Source: Planctomycetaceae bacterium (GTDB taxonomy: Bacteria > Planctomycetota > UBA1135 > GCA-002686595). From it: a DNA stretch of 64,000 bases. Made by a program: the position numbers and the translations under genes. Below the pieces are notes generated by a model. The model was not told the DNA's origin. It was given only the letters and a program-made list of their open reading frames with translations, and did not search any database. Positions 19,272-28,400 of the stretch are shown in pieces. Location of the stretch: NCBI GenBank assembly GCA_016125265.1, contig WGMC01000031.1:53174-117173 (forward strand), read 5' to 3'. The stretch's first letter is position 1, and each line of letters begins with the position of its first letter.

Positions 19272-19454
19272 CGCGAGGGCGCAAGGACCCTTCACTGCGG
19301 CCTCGAGGCCCATGGGTCCTATCCCCCGGGGGGGGCGAGTCGCCGGCCGCGTGCCCGCGATCCTGGATCCGGAGGGAACTGCGCGGGACCCAACGGCATG
19401 GGTGCTTCGTCGGCCCGCCACGGGGCCGATGGAACCTCAACCCACCGATCTCCC

Positions 19455-21209
19455 ATGCCTGCCCCCGCCCGATTCCTGGCCCTCTTTTCCGCTGTTGGAG
19501 CCCTCTCCGGACTGGCCGCCGGCGACGGCAAGGACGAAATCGAGTTCTTCGTCCGTCCCGCCGGCACCGTCGCAAGCGGAGCGTCGACCCTGGCGATCAG
19601 CGCCGCGTCGGACGAAGACCTGACGGTTCTCGCCCAGTTGCGCGCTGGCGGGTCGCTCCATGTCTCCGCGGCCGATGGCCGCGCCGACGGTTTGGATCCC
19701 GCCCTCGGCGGCTTCGGCCCGCCGGTCCTGCTCTCGTCCACGGCCGTCGCGCTCGACGAGGAGGGCGCCCGCGTGGCCGCAACCCGAGGCATCGTCGCCT
19801 GGCTCGACGACGTCGCGGGCTCGAGCGCAACGCGCGTGCACCTCGCGAGGCGCGACCCCGTCAGCGGCGTCTGGTCCGCCGGTACGCCCGTTCTGGCACT
19901 GCCCGCCGGCGATGTGACGGACTACGAGGTGGTCCTCGCGCGCGCTCCGGCGCCCATCCTCTACGTCGTGGCCGCCGTGTCCGGCGAAGTGCACGTCGTC
20001 CAGTCCCTGGATGGCGGCGCGAGCTTCGGCTCGTCCGTGCTCGTCTCCGATCCCGGTGCCACCGCGTTCGAGGTGGAGGCGGAGGGAGACTTCGACGGCG
20101 TCGCGCTGCTCTTCACCGACGACCGGGGTACGAGCGGTGGCCGCGCGCTTTGGTCTCGCACAGGCTCTGGCTTCGGCGGCGGCTTCGGTCTCGGCGCGGA
20201 AACGCTGGTGGGGGCAACACCGGGCGCACTCGTGACGTCGCCGGAGCTCGCCAAGGAAGGCACGCGTCTCCTGGTCGGCTGGCTCGAGGGCCAAGGCGGT
20301 CAGAACACGCTCTACGTGAGGAGCTCCGAAGACCTCGGCGCGAACTACGGACCCACCGCGGAGCCCACGGCCACGTTGCCCGGCATCGGCGCCTTCGACA
20401 CGGTGCCGAGCTTCGACCTCGAGATCACCGGCGTCGTCCTCCAAGTGGCGGCCACGGCGCGCCTCGGCGGTTCGGACACCGTGCTCCGGTACGTGTTCGA
20501 CGGCGTCTCGACGTTCTCGCCCGAGCTTCTGGGGCCGGGTTTCGCCCCGCGATTCGCGCGCCAGGAGGGCACGGGGCCCAACGCCCCCGACTCCCAGACG
20601 CTGGTCTTCTCGTCGCAAACGAATCGCGGCGGGGTGACGCTCCTCGGGTCCTCGGCGGACCAAATCCAGGGCTCCGAATACCACGACGAGTTGGTGCCCT
20701 TTGGCGCGGACGCGGGCGTCGATGCGGCGTCGACGGTCGAACTCTTCGCCGTCGCGTACAACCGCCGGTACGACAACTTCGTGATCCCGTTCGCGACCAG
20801 CGGCGCCGACCAGCCCCCGACGCTCCAGGTGACGGGCTACCGCCCGATCACGCTGATCGGCGAGAACCTCGAGCCAGGCTCCACGGAGGCTCACCTCGCC
20901 ATGGGGCACGTTCCCTTCGAGGACACCTTCGTCGCCGCGCTCCTGTCGTTCTCGCGCGCCAAGGGTTCGCTGCTGCTGCCGGATGGTCGGGATACGGGGC
21001 TCGCCCTCGACCCGTTGACGTTCCTCGGTTTGAGCCAGCCCCTGTTCTCGACCAGTTTCTTCGCTGCCAACGATTCGGGGATCGAGGGGGCGGAGTTCGG
21101 CGAGTTGCCCTTCGCCTTCCCCGGCGGATTGGAGCTCTACGCGGTCGGAGTCTCCTTCGATGCCAACGGGGCCGTGCGGAAGGTGAGTGACGCCGTGCAA
21201 CTGCCCTAA
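19455..21209 (+). CDS. secreted sialidase-like-fold protein of unknown function
   Basis: 584 residues from the ATG at 19455. A signal peptide (PARFLALFSAVGALSGLAAG) precedes a long beta-rich region with repeated Asp-containing turns such as VVQSLDGGASFGSS and RSSEDLGANYGP. These resemble Asp-box turns (S-x-D-x-G-x-x-F/Y) of sialidase/BNR-type propellers. The C-terminal ~150 residues form a separate domain that ends without an anchor. No sialidase catalytic Arg triad could be identified. An ECF sigma gene starts 132 bp downstream on the same strand. Confidence 0.6.
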   Translation: MPAPARFLALFSAVGALSGLAAGDGKDEIEFFVRPAGTVASGASTLAISAASDEDLTVLAQLRAGGSLHVSAADGRADGLDPALGGFGPPVLLSSTAVALDEEGARVAATRGIVAWLDDVAGSSATRVHLARRDPVSGVWSAGTPVLALPAGDVTDYEVVLARAPAPILYVVAAVSGEVHVVQSLDGGASFGSSVLVSDPGATAFEVEAEGDFDGVALLFTDDRGTSGGRALWSRTGSGFGGGFGLGAETLVGATPGALVTSPELAKEGTRLLVGWLEGQGGQNTLYVRSSEDLGANYGPTAEPTATLPGIGAFDTVPSFDLEITGVVLQVAATARLGGSDTVLRYVFDGVSTFSPELLGPGFAPRFARQEGTGPNAPDSQTLVFSSQTNRGGVTLLGSSADQIQGSEYHDELVPFGADAGVDAASTVELFAVAYNRRYDNFVIPFATSGADQPPTLQVTGYRPITLIGENLEPGSTEAHLAMGHVPFEDTFVAALLSFSRAKGSLLLPDGRDTGLALDPLTFLGLSQPLFSTSFFAANDSGIEGAEFGELPFAFPGGLELYAVGVSFDANGAVRKVSDAVQLP

Positions 21210-21341
21210 CCCAGGGGTTTGGGCCGCGAACCCCTAGGGTTCGCGGGGGCCGCTGGTCGCACGTCGGCCGGCGGCCCGTTCCCATGTCCTCGCCCTCTCC
21301 GCCTGCGTGGGTCCACGTGCCGCGCACGCCAGTATCCTCTG

Positions 21342-22115
21342 ATGTCGAACGAGATCCGCCCCGTGCCACGCTCTACCCATCACCGCCCTGCGCTGCTCTT
21401 GCGTCCGCGTCGCGGGACGCGAACGTCCCTCCGCATCTGCCGGGGCCCCGGACTCGGCGCGATCGCGGCGCCGCGCTGCCCTAGCTGTCGGGACTTCGAC
21501 GCGCTCGTGGCGCCGCACGTGGACGCGATGGAGCGCGTCGCGCGGTCGGTCGTGCGGTGCCATGGCCTAGCGGCGGACGTGGTGCAGACGGTCCTGCTGC
21601 GACTTTGGCGCAAGAACGCGCGGATCGCTGGCGATCCCCGTCCGTTCCTCTGCCACCTGGCCTTCCTGGGGGCCCTGCAGGAACTGCGTGGGCGGCGGCG
21701 CAGGGAAGCCCATGAACGCGCCGCCTGCGACGCCCACGCCCACGGCGGCGGCGAACCGGATCCCTTCCGTTCGGCCCAGCAGGACGAGTGGAACGCGGCG
21801 ATCCGCGGTGCGCTTGACACCCTTCCCGCGCCCCAGCGCATCGTGTTCCAACTCTTCGAGTTGGAGGGTCACGACTACGGTTGTGTGGCAGAGCAGATCG
21901 GGGTCCCCGTGGGTACGGTCCGGTCGCGGCTGTTTCGCGCGCGTGCGGCGCTCCGGGCGCGGCTGCGGCACCTGCTCGGCGAACTGGGCCCGATGGACGA
22001 GTCGAGCTCGATCGACAGAACGGCGCCGCACTCCAAGCGGAGCGCGGCGCGCAAACTGCCTTCGTTCGAAATCCCGGGCATGGTCGCGCCGGGAGCCCGT
22101 TCGGGCCCGTTCTAG
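21342..22115 (+). CDS. ECF-type RNA polymerase sigma factor
   Basis: 257 residues if it starts at the ATG at 21342; later starts are possible because the first ~50 residues are Arg/Pro-rich and not conserved-looking. Region 2 is MERVARSVVRCHGLAADVVQTVLLRLWRK (given as its span, residues about 63-91). Region 4 contains LPAPQRIVFQLFELEG and VAEQIGVPVGTVRSRLFRAR, the usual helix-turn-helix. A basic ~40-residue tail follows. No anti-sigma gene is adjacent. Its stop shares a CTAG with the stop of the convergent gene. Confidence 0.85.
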   Translation: MSNEIRPVPRSTHHRPALLLRPRRGTRTSLRICRGPGLGAIAAPRCPSCRDFDALVAPHVDAMERVARSVVRCHGLAADVVQTVLLRLWRKNARIAGDPRPFLCHLAFLGALQELRGRRRREAHERAACDAHAHGGGEPDPFRSAQQDEWNAAIRGALDTLPAPQRIVFQLFELEGHDYGCVAEQIGVPVGTVRSRLFRARAALRARLRHLLGELGPMDESSSIDRTAPHSKRSAARKLPSFEIPGMVAPGARSGPF

Positions 22116-22930
22116 ATGATGTGCGCGAGGTCGCTCGCGAACGGGGTCAGTTCCGCGGCGTCGAGGCCGTTTTGTTCGATCCAGGCCTTCACCGACTCGG
22201 TGAAGCTGATGTTCTGCCCGGATGCGGCTTGCAGCTCGTGGAACGCGCGGCCGGCCGCGCTCTCGATGACCGTGGCGGTCTGGCTCAGTGCGTCCGGCGA
22301 CACCGGATCCAGCGCGGTGTTCAGGGACTTCGGGTAGTAGGTGGCGCGCGCCTCGGGGTTGAGCAGCACCTTCGACTTCTTCGTCTTGGCCTCGTAGATG
22401 CCGAGCGTCGCGTAGCCCCGCACCTCGAACTGCCCCTTCTGGATCAGGCGCGGCCCGTTCGGGCTCGGATCCAAGTTCGGCAGCAAGGTCCAGAGCGCGG
22501 TCTGGGCCGCTCCGATCTTGTAGGCCGAGCTGAGGAACACCTTCGCGCCTCCACCCGGGGTGGGGGCGAGGAACTTGAGTTCACCGAAGTCCGTCTGGCA
22601 GAAGTTCGCCAGGCTGCCGCCGGTGATGTCGTAGATCGACTGGTGGTTGTTGATGCCGCTGGGGTCCACTTGGGACCCGCCCTGGGCCGCGCTGACGGTC
22701 AGCTCGCGATCCTCCCACGAGTCGCATTGGTTCGCGTTCGAGAACGTGGGGATCACGATCAGGAACGCGAAGCTGAAGGTGCCGCTCGAGAGGTTCGACA
22801 GGGTGACGAAGTAGCCCTCGGTCACCTTGCGCGCGATGGTCACGGGGCCCGGTGCGATTGGCAGCGTGAGAAGCTCCAGGGTGGAAATGGTGGCGCTCGT
22901 GGGGTGCGCCGGGGCGGGGGAGATCTGCAT
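22112..22930 (-). CDS. hypothetical protein, partner of a small Tat-signal protein
   Basis: 272 residues from the ATG at 22930. It has no signal peptide and no membrane segment. The N-terminal ~150 residues look beta-rich (ARKVTEGYFVTLSNLSSG, FSFAFLIVIPTFSNANQ) and the C-terminus helical (FTESVKAWIEQNGLDAAEL). I do not recognise the family. It lies 147 bp downstream of the 81-residue Tat-signal gene on the same strand, so the two are probably co-transcribed. Its stop overlaps that of the ECF sigma gene. Confidence 0.65.
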   Translation of the reverse strand: MQISPAPAHPTSATISTLELLTLPIAPGPVTIARKVTEGYFVTLSNLSSGTFSFAFLIVIPTFSNANQCDSWEDRELTVSAAQGGSQVDPSGINNHQSIYDITGGSLANFCQTDFGELKFLAPTPGGGAKVFLSSAYKIGAAQTALWTLLPNLDPSPNGPRLIQKGQFEVRGYATLGIYEAKTKKSKVLLNPEARATYYPKSLNTALDPVSPDALSQTATVIESAAGRAFHELQAASGQNISFTESVKAWIEQNGLDAAELTPFASDLAHII

Positions 22931-23077
22931 GGTTGGACCTATGTGTGTCGTTGGATGCGGTGCGTTCCGTCCGACGGGGCGGACTCGCGATGCCCGTTGC
23001 TGCGGCAACTCGTGTTGCGGTGATCGGGCGAGGCCGAAGCGCTGCCGATGGCGGGCGCTGCGGCGGGGCGGATGCGC

Positions 23078-23323
23078 TCAGGCGGGCAGCCGTCCGACGA
23101 CGAGCCAACCGGCCTTGTTGAGCGCTGCCTCGCGGCTCGGCGCGCCCGCCGCGGTGGGCGGCGGCGGCGTCGTGCCCGAAGGGGTCGGCGCACTCGCTCG
23201 CACCCCCAGGGCTAGGGCGCCCATGGAGGCGGCGAGGGCTGCGGAACCGCCGAGCAGCACACTGCGCCGATCGGGGGACGGGGCGTTCTCCGGCGCATCG
23301 GGCCGGGTATCGGGCTCTTGCAT
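23078..23323 (-). CDS. small protein with twin-arginine signal
   Basis: 81 residues. DRRSVLLGGSAALAASMGAL is a good Tat-type signal (RR, then a moderately hydrophobic stretch with glycines), followed by a Pro/Thr-rich linker and a short ending EAALNKAGWLVVGRL. Without a catalytic domain it may be a small subunit or tether for a partner exported by Tat. Its mRNA leader contains a perfect 9-bp hairpin. It is upstream of the 272-residue gene. Confidence 0.65.
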   Translation of the reverse strand: MQEPDTRPDAPENAPSPDRRSVLLGGSAALAASMGALALGVRASAPTPSGTTPPPPTAAGAPSREAALNKAGWLVVGRLPA

Positions 23324-23370
23324 GGTTTTGGTCCCTCACGGGGTCGGAAGGTCTGGGGAGCGCCGCACCA

Positions 23371-23394
23371 CCCGCGGTGCGGCGGATCGGACGC
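23371..23394 (-). promoter_or_regulatory. 9-bp perfect hairpin in the leader of the Tat-protein operon
   Basis: An inverted repeat CGCCGCACC / GGTGCGGCG with a 6-nt loop lies 48 nt upstream of the start codon at 23323. No T-run follows on the minus strand, so it is not a standard terminator. It could be an RNA structure or an operator. The rest of 23324-23654 shows no gene. Confidence 0.35.
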
Positions 23395-23654
23395 AACTCT
23401 CCCCTCCCGCCCTACTTCTCCCTAGAAATGTCCAGGTAGAGTTGTGCTGGCGCGTAGCTTACGTCGATTCCCGTTCTTGCCCCGCGGTTCTCAACGAGCC
23501 GCCTAGGCACCATTTGGGAGCACTTTGGCGACTTGACGCCCGACAGTTCTGGCTTTGGGAACGCTGCAAGTACAAATCTGGACACGGAACCTGACGCGGG
23601 CGTCGGCCGCCCCTCCGACCGCCGGGTGCGTTCCCGGGGGAACGCCGGGGGCTC

Positions 23655-25439
23655 CTAGGGCCTCGTCTGCGCCGGCTCCGCGTCGTGTCGCTGGTCCGCG
23701 GGGCGGGCGCTCCAGGGCGCGAGGGCTTCGACCAGGCGCTCCAGGGTGATCGGTTTCGAGTGGCAGGCGTCCATGCCCGCCTCCAGGCACCGCTCGAACT
23801 GGCCGCTCACCACGTCGGCGGTCAGCGCCAGGATCGGCAGCCGGGCGAGGCCGCGTTCCATCTCGACCTCGCGCCAGCGCCGGGCCGTTTGGTAGCCGTC
23901 CATGCCCGGCATCTGGCAATCGAGCAGCACCAGGTCGACGCCGCCCTGGCGCAGCCGTTCGATCGCGCTCTCCCCATCGGAAGCCACGATCGGCAGGTGG
24001 CCGAGCCGCGCGAGCATGCGCTCACCGACGCGGCGGTTCACCGGCTGGTCGTCCACGAGCAGCACACGCAACGTGCGAACCAGAGCGCAGGCGCTTCCGG
24101 CGGCGGGCAACGCGGCGGGCGGCTCGCCGGCGCCGTCGCTGATTGCGAGCGGCAGAACGAGGCGGAAGAGGCTGCCTTTGCCGACGGTCGATTCCACCTC
24201 GAGTCGTCCGCCCATGCGCTGGGTCAATGCCTGGGTGATCGCGAGCCCGAGTCCCGTCCCACCGAAGCGACGGGTGATCGACGGATCGGCCTGCTCGAAC
24301 GGACGGAAGATCGCTTCGAGTTTGTCCTGCGCGATGCCGATCCCGGTGTCCAGCACCTCGATCACGAGCCGGCCGTGGTCGGCACCAGAGCCCGTGTGAA
24401 GCGCCACACGCACCTCGCCGCCCGGGGCGAACTTGATTCCGTTGCCGATCAGGTTGAGGAGCATCTGGCGCAGGCGCGCGGGATCGCCGCGCCAGTACGT
24501 CGGCAGGCCGGGCTCGACGTGCAGATCGAGCCGAACGTCCCGGTCCGCGGCGCGGGGTCCGTAGAGGCGCAGCACCTCTTGGACCTGCGCCGCGGGTGCA
24601 AACTCGCGCTCTTCGAGCTCCACCGCCCCCGACTCCAGCTTGGAGAAATCGAGCACGTCGTTCAAGACGTGCAACAGAGCCTGGGACGAGGAGCGGATGG
24701 TTTCCGCGAATTCCTGCTGCTCCGCATCGAGGCGCGTCGTCAGCAAGAGATCCGCCATGCCCTCCACGCCGTTCATCGGCGTGCGCACCTCGTGGCCCAT
24801 GTTCGCGAGGAAGCGGCTGCGCGAGTGCAACGCCTTTTCCGCGGTGCGCCGCGACTTCTCGATCTCCTGGCGCAGCATCGTGTCCTCGAGCGTGCGCTCC
24901 CGCAGGTACTTGGCGATGGTGGCTGCGAGGATCGCCTGCACGAGCGCAATGCCGAAGTGGAACGTCAGTTGGAACACTCCGACGTAGGACTCCTCGAAGA
25001 AGTAGAGCGGCACGCCGGAGTTGTGCAGCAGCGCAAAGAGGATGTGCTGCGCGATGATGAGCCCCACGCCGGGATAGATCGCGCGTGGATCCTGGTAGAG
25101 CACAAGCACCGTGGTGGAGGTGAAGAACCAGAAGTGCTGTTCGGCCTGGCCGTGCAGTTGGTAGATGTGCAGCGCGCAGAACACCTGCAACGCGACGCCG
25201 GCGGCGATGCGCGTCGGCAGTGTGCGCGGCGCGAGGTACCGCGGCACGAAGAAGAGCAGGGCCGCGAGGGGCGCGACACACAGCGAGAGGAACCACGTGT
25301 CGTGGAAGGCCGCGAAGAGCGCCGCGAGCACCGTGTGGAAGGCGACGACGATGCCGAGGATGCGATCGCCCCGCCCGTAGATGGGCTGGAGCAGCGCCGC
25401 GCGCTCGGTTTGGCTCAGCCGCTGCACACGCGCCTTCAT
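23655..25439 (-). CDS. membrane hybrid histidine kinase with receiver domain
   Basis: 594 residues from the ATG at 25439. The N-terminal ~175 residues hold about six membrane helices forming an unclassified sensor. A short coiled coil leads to a HisKA domain with FLANMGHEVRTPMNG (His216). The HATPase domain carries NLIGNGIKFAPGG, DTGIGI and GGTGLGLAITQAL. The C-terminal receiver has LLVDDQPVN, phospho-Asp in LVLLDCQMPGMDG, and LALTADV...SKPI. It likely passes phosphate onward to a separate HPt or regulator. Its ATG overlaps the stop of the thioredoxin-like gene (ATGA), which suggests the two act together. Confidence 0.9.
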   Translation of the reverse strand: MKARVQRLSQTERAALLQPIYGRGDRILGIVVAFHTVLAALFAAFHDTWFLSLCVAPLAALLFFVPRYLAPRTLPTRIAAGVALQVFCALHIYQLHGQAEQHFWFFTSTTVLVLYQDPRAIYPGVGLIIAQHILFALLHNSGVPLYFFEESYVGVFQLTFHFGIALVQAILAATIAKYLRERTLEDTMLRQEIEKSRRTAEKALHSRSRFLANMGHEVRTPMNGVEGMADLLLTTRLDAEQQEFAETIRSSSQALLHVLNDVLDFSKLESGAVELEEREFAPAAQVQEVLRLYGPRAADRDVRLDLHVEPGLPTYWRGDPARLRQMLLNLIGNGIKFAPGGEVRVALHTGSGADHGRLVIEVLDTGIGIAQDKLEAIFRPFEQADPSITRRFGGTGLGLAITQALTQRMGGRLEVESTVGKGSLFRLVLPLAISDGAGEPPAALPAAGSACALVRTLRVLLVDDQPVNRRVGERMLARLGHLPIVASDGESAIERLRQGGVDLVLLDCQMPGMDGYQTARRWREVEMERGLARLPILALTADVVSGQFERCLEAGMDACHSKPITLERLVEALAPWSARPADQRHDAEPAQTRP

Positions 25440-26107
25440 CCGCGCACCTCCGCGGTGCGCGACGGCGTTCCGGGGAGCGGGCAGCCATACGGCAGGGGCG
25501 GGGCGGCGGGTCGGTCGGGGGCCCCGCTGGGACGGAACAGGCCCTCGAGCGCCAGGCGCACGTACTCCCGGCTCGGATCCACGCAGTAGCGGCTCGCGTT
25601 GTAGTTGCCCCGGTACACGAGGTGCCCCGTCGCGTCGAGCAGGACGGCGGTGGGTGTGGTCCAAACGCCGTAACGCGCGGCGATTCGGCCCTCCGGGTCG
25701 GCGAGGCGCGGGAGGCGCGCCAGGGCCGGCCGCGACTCGGCGATCTCGCCGTCGCCCTCCACGAGCAGCAGCACGTCCAGCCGGCCCTCGAAGCGCCGCG
25801 CGAGGGCGACGAGGTGCTCCTCCGCAAAACGCGAACACGGGCACGATGCGTTGTAGACGTGCACGAGCAGCGGGCGCCCGCTGGCCGCGGTCCAGCCCGG
25901 CGGCGGGCCCAGGTGGCTGCCGAGCGGCGGCGGCTCCAAGCCCTCAGGCGGCGGAGTGGGCTGGGAGTACTGCCAGTCCTGGTGCCAGAAGAGTCCCGCA
26001 ATGGCGAGCAGCGAGATGCCGACCCACGCGGCCGCCAGCCAGTGGCGTGTGCGCGATCGGGTCGGTTCGGGAACGGGGAGCGGGGGACCGGGGGGCAGCC
26101 GCGGCAT
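25436..26107 (-). CDS. membrane-anchored thioredoxin-like protein (DUF6436-like)
   Basis: 223 residues. A single membrane segment (HWLAAAWVGISLLAIAGLFW) anchors an extracytoplasmic thioredoxin fold. The core has PLLVHVYNASCPCSRFAEEH, with a CPC motif in place of the usual CxxC, and a cis-Pro region VWTTPTAVLLD. The NASCPCSRF motif resembles the DUF6436 group. A single CPC suggests an unusual redox or metal-binding role. It is translationally coupled to the hybrid kinase, which may read out its redox or metal state. Confidence 0.7.
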   Translation of the reverse strand: MPRLPPGPPLPVPEPTRSRTRHWLAAAWVGISLLAIAGLFWHQDWQYSQPTPPPEGLEPPPLGSHLGPPPGWTAASGRPLLVHVYNASCPCSRFAEEHLVALARRFEGRLDVLLLVEGDGEIAESRPALARLPRLADPEGRIAARYGVWTTPTAVLLDATGHLVYRGNYNASRYCVDPSREYVRLALEGLFRPSGAPDRPAAPPLPYGCPLPGTPSRTAEVRG

Positions 26108-26149
26108 CCCGCCATTGTCGGCCGACCCGGGGATCGCTCGGGAGGCCCC

Positions 26150-27211
26150 CTAGGGGTATTGCCCCAGCGCGGCCCCGAAATTGGGGGAACTGTCCGCGAT
26201 CGCCTGCGCCATGGGCCCCAGCACGTCGAGGATCCGTCCGTCGATGTGCCGGTGGCCTCCGGGGTGCTCCCGGTGCCGATGGGGAACCCCGAGTTCAACG
26301 AGGCGCCGCACGAGCCGGCGCAGGCCCCACTGGAGGTGGTACTCGTCGGCCAGTCCGCACTCGAGGTGGAGCAGCGCCAGCCGCGACCACGCCGGCGCGG
26401 CCTCCGCGGCGGCCTCGAGGGGATCGAACTCGAGCCAGCGGCGCCAGACCGGCTCGATCCGCTCGGCGCTGTGGAGGTCGAACGGCAGGTCGAAGCCGAG
26501 GGGCGCGGTGGGGTTCGGGCTGTAGCAGGCGGCCATGGCGAGCGCGCCCAGGGTGGTGTGCTCGTCCGCGCTGCTCGGCCCGCGTCCTTGGATCGCCGCG
26601 AGGAACGCCGCCGGGTCGAAACCGTGGCGCGCGAGGCCGCGCAGCGCCGCGGGGAAGTCGGCGGCGTAACACAGTTCGAAGCAGCAGTCGCCGCTGATCG
26701 ACGCGGCGGCGGCGAATCGCCCCGGATAGCTGCGCACGAGGTGCAGGGCGCCAAATCCGCCGGAGCTCTTGCCCACCAGTCCGTGCGCGCCCGCGGGGAA
26801 GTGCGCTTCGACGAGGGGCAGGAGCTCGCGCACCAGATGGCTCGCGTACGGCCCGGTCGCGCTCGAGTCGACGTACTGGCTGCCGCCGAGGCGCGTGAAT
26901 GCGTCGGGCATCACGAGCATCGCAGGCGGCACCTCACCCCGGGCCACGAGCCGGTCGAAGGACTGCACGAGCGAGGGCGCGAAGCCGCTGACCTCCGCGT
27001 ACTTCGCGCCGCGCCCCGTGAATCCGGCGAGCAACCATAGGCACGGCAGCGAGCCGAGCGACTCGTATCCCGGCGGCAGGTAGACGGGCAGCTCACGGGT
27101 GGCCGGATCGCCGAGGCTGTTGCCGCGCAGTAGGTCGCTCGTCACGACGCAGCGCTCGAGGCGCCCGGCCAGGTTCGGGGCCGAAAGGGGGTTGCGCAGG
27201 AGCTCTGCCAA
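26150..27211 (-). CDS. alpha/beta hydrolase, esterase D-like
   Basis: 353 residues, TTG start two bases after the adenosine deaminase stop. The N-terminal half matches the putative esterase family: LPVYLPPGYES, WLLAGFTGRG, the oxyanion region and a nucleophile elbow GLVGKSSGGFGAL (GxSxG). Candidate acid and base lie in GLADEYHLQWG and PGGHRHIDGR. No signal peptide is seen, so it is probably cytoplasmic. The substrate is unknown. The tight spacing suggests an operon with adenosine deaminase. Confidence 0.8.
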   Translation of the reverse strand: MAELLRNPLSAPNLAGRLERCVVTSDLLRGNSLGDPATRELPVYLPPGYESLGSLPCLWLLAGFTGRGAKYAEVSGFAPSLVQSFDRLVARGEVPPAMLVMPDAFTRLGGSQYVDSSATGPYASHLVRELLPLVEAHFPAGAHGLVGKSSGGFGALHLVRSYPGRFAAAASISGDCCFELCYAADFPAALRGLARHGFDPAAFLAAIQGRGPSSADEHTTLGALAMAACYSPNPTAPLGFDLPFDLHSAERIEPVWRRWLEFDPLEAAAEAAPAWSRLALLHLECGLADEYHLQWGLRRLVRRLVELGVPHRHREHPGGHRHIDGRILDVLGPMAQAIADSSPNFGAALGQYP

Positions 27212-27213
27212 GG

Positions 27214-28359
27214 TCAGCGGTCCACGTGGCCGTAGACACGTCGCGCGGGCAGGCCCAGTTCGCGGCGCAGCTCGGCGAAGGGGGCTTTCAAGCGCTCGAA
27301 GATGAAGCGGCAGCGTTCGTCGTAGTGCGCGAAGGCACTCTTCATGCCGTTGATCGAGATCGTCTCCAGGTCGTCGAGGTCGAGACCGAACGTGCGCGCG
27401 GCGAGCAGGTACTCGTCCGTCATCGTGGTCGCACTCATCAGACGGTTGTCCGTGTTGAGCGTCACCCGGAAGCCGAGGGCGCGCAGGATCGGGAACGGGT
27501 GTTCGGCCAGGCTGGAGCTGGCGCCCGTCTGCACGTTGCTGGAGAGGCAGATCTCGAGCGGGATGCGGTGGTCGAGCACGTACTGCGCGAGGCGCCCGAC
27601 CTTCACCACCTCACCCTTGTGGCGCACGATGTCCTCGATCAGGCGCACGCCGTGGCCGATGCGGTGGGCGCCGCAGTACTGCAGCGCCTGCCAAATGCTC
27701 GCGGGGCCGAAACTCTCGCCCGCGTGGATCGTGATCGCGAAGTTCTCGCGTTTCGCCAGGCGGAAGGCCTCCTCGTGCTCCGCGGCCGGGTGGCCCGCCT
27801 CCTCGCCCGCCAAGTCGAACGCGACGCAGCCCTGGTCGCGGTAGCCGAGGGCGAGTTCGGCCATCTTCACCGACTCCTCGGGGCTTTCGTTGCGCATGGC
27901 GCAGACGATCAGGCCGAACCCGACGTCGAAGTCCTTCGAGCCGCGCTTCAGCCCGCGCAACACGGCTCCCATGACTCCGTCGAGGCCGAGGCCCTCCTGG
28001 GTGTGGAAACGCGGCGCGAAGCGCACTTCCCCGTAGACCACGCCGTCCTTCGCCTGGTCTTCGATCCACTCGTAGGCTGCGCGCTCGAGGGCCTCGTCGC
28101 TCTGCAGCACCGCGATCGTGTGGGCAAAACCCTCCAGGTAGAGGGCCAGGCTGCCCCGGTTGGCGCCGCGCTGGAACCACGCGCCCAGCGCCGCGGGATC
28201 GCTTTCGGGGAGGCCCTCGTACCCCGCATCCCGGGCCAGCTCCAGCACGGTCGCCGGGCGCAGGCTCCCGTCGAGGTGCTCGTGCAGGGTCACCTTCGGC
28301 AGGCGCCGGACGAAATCGGGTGTGAGCAGCGCAGCCGAAGCGGGATCGCGTTGGTCCAT
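27214..28359 (-). CDS. add: adenosine deaminase
   Basis: 381 residues. Hydrolyses adenosine to inosine and ammonia in purine salvage. The zinc ligands and catalytic residues are visible: HEHLDGS near the N-terminus, TIHAGES, HRIGHGVRL, EICLSSN and LNTDNRL. The length is a little above the ~340-residue average. Some members of this family deaminate other aminopurines or adenine, so adenosine is the default and not a proven substrate. It is in tandem with the esterase gene. Confidence 0.9.
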   Translation of the reverse strand: MDQRDPASAALLTPDFVRRLPKVTLHEHLDGSLRPATVLELARDAGYEGLPESDPAALGAWFQRGANRGSLALYLEGFAHTIAVLQSDEALERAAYEWIEDQAKDGVVYGEVRFAPRFHTQEGLGLDGVMGAVLRGLKRGSKDFDVGFGLIVCAMRNESPEESVKMAELALGYRDQGCVAFDLAGEEAGHPAAEHEEAFRLAKRENFAITIHAGESFGPASIWQALQYCGAHRIGHGVRLIEDIVRHKGEVVKVGRLAQYVLDHRIPLEICLSSNVQTGASSSLAEHPFPILRALGFRVTLNTDNRLMSATTMTDEYLLAARTFGLDLDDLETISINGMKSAFAHYDERCRFIFERLKAPFAELRRELGLPARRVYGHVDR

Positions 28360-28400
28360 GGCCGGAGCCTAGGACCGAACGGGCCCCGGTGGAAGCGAGC

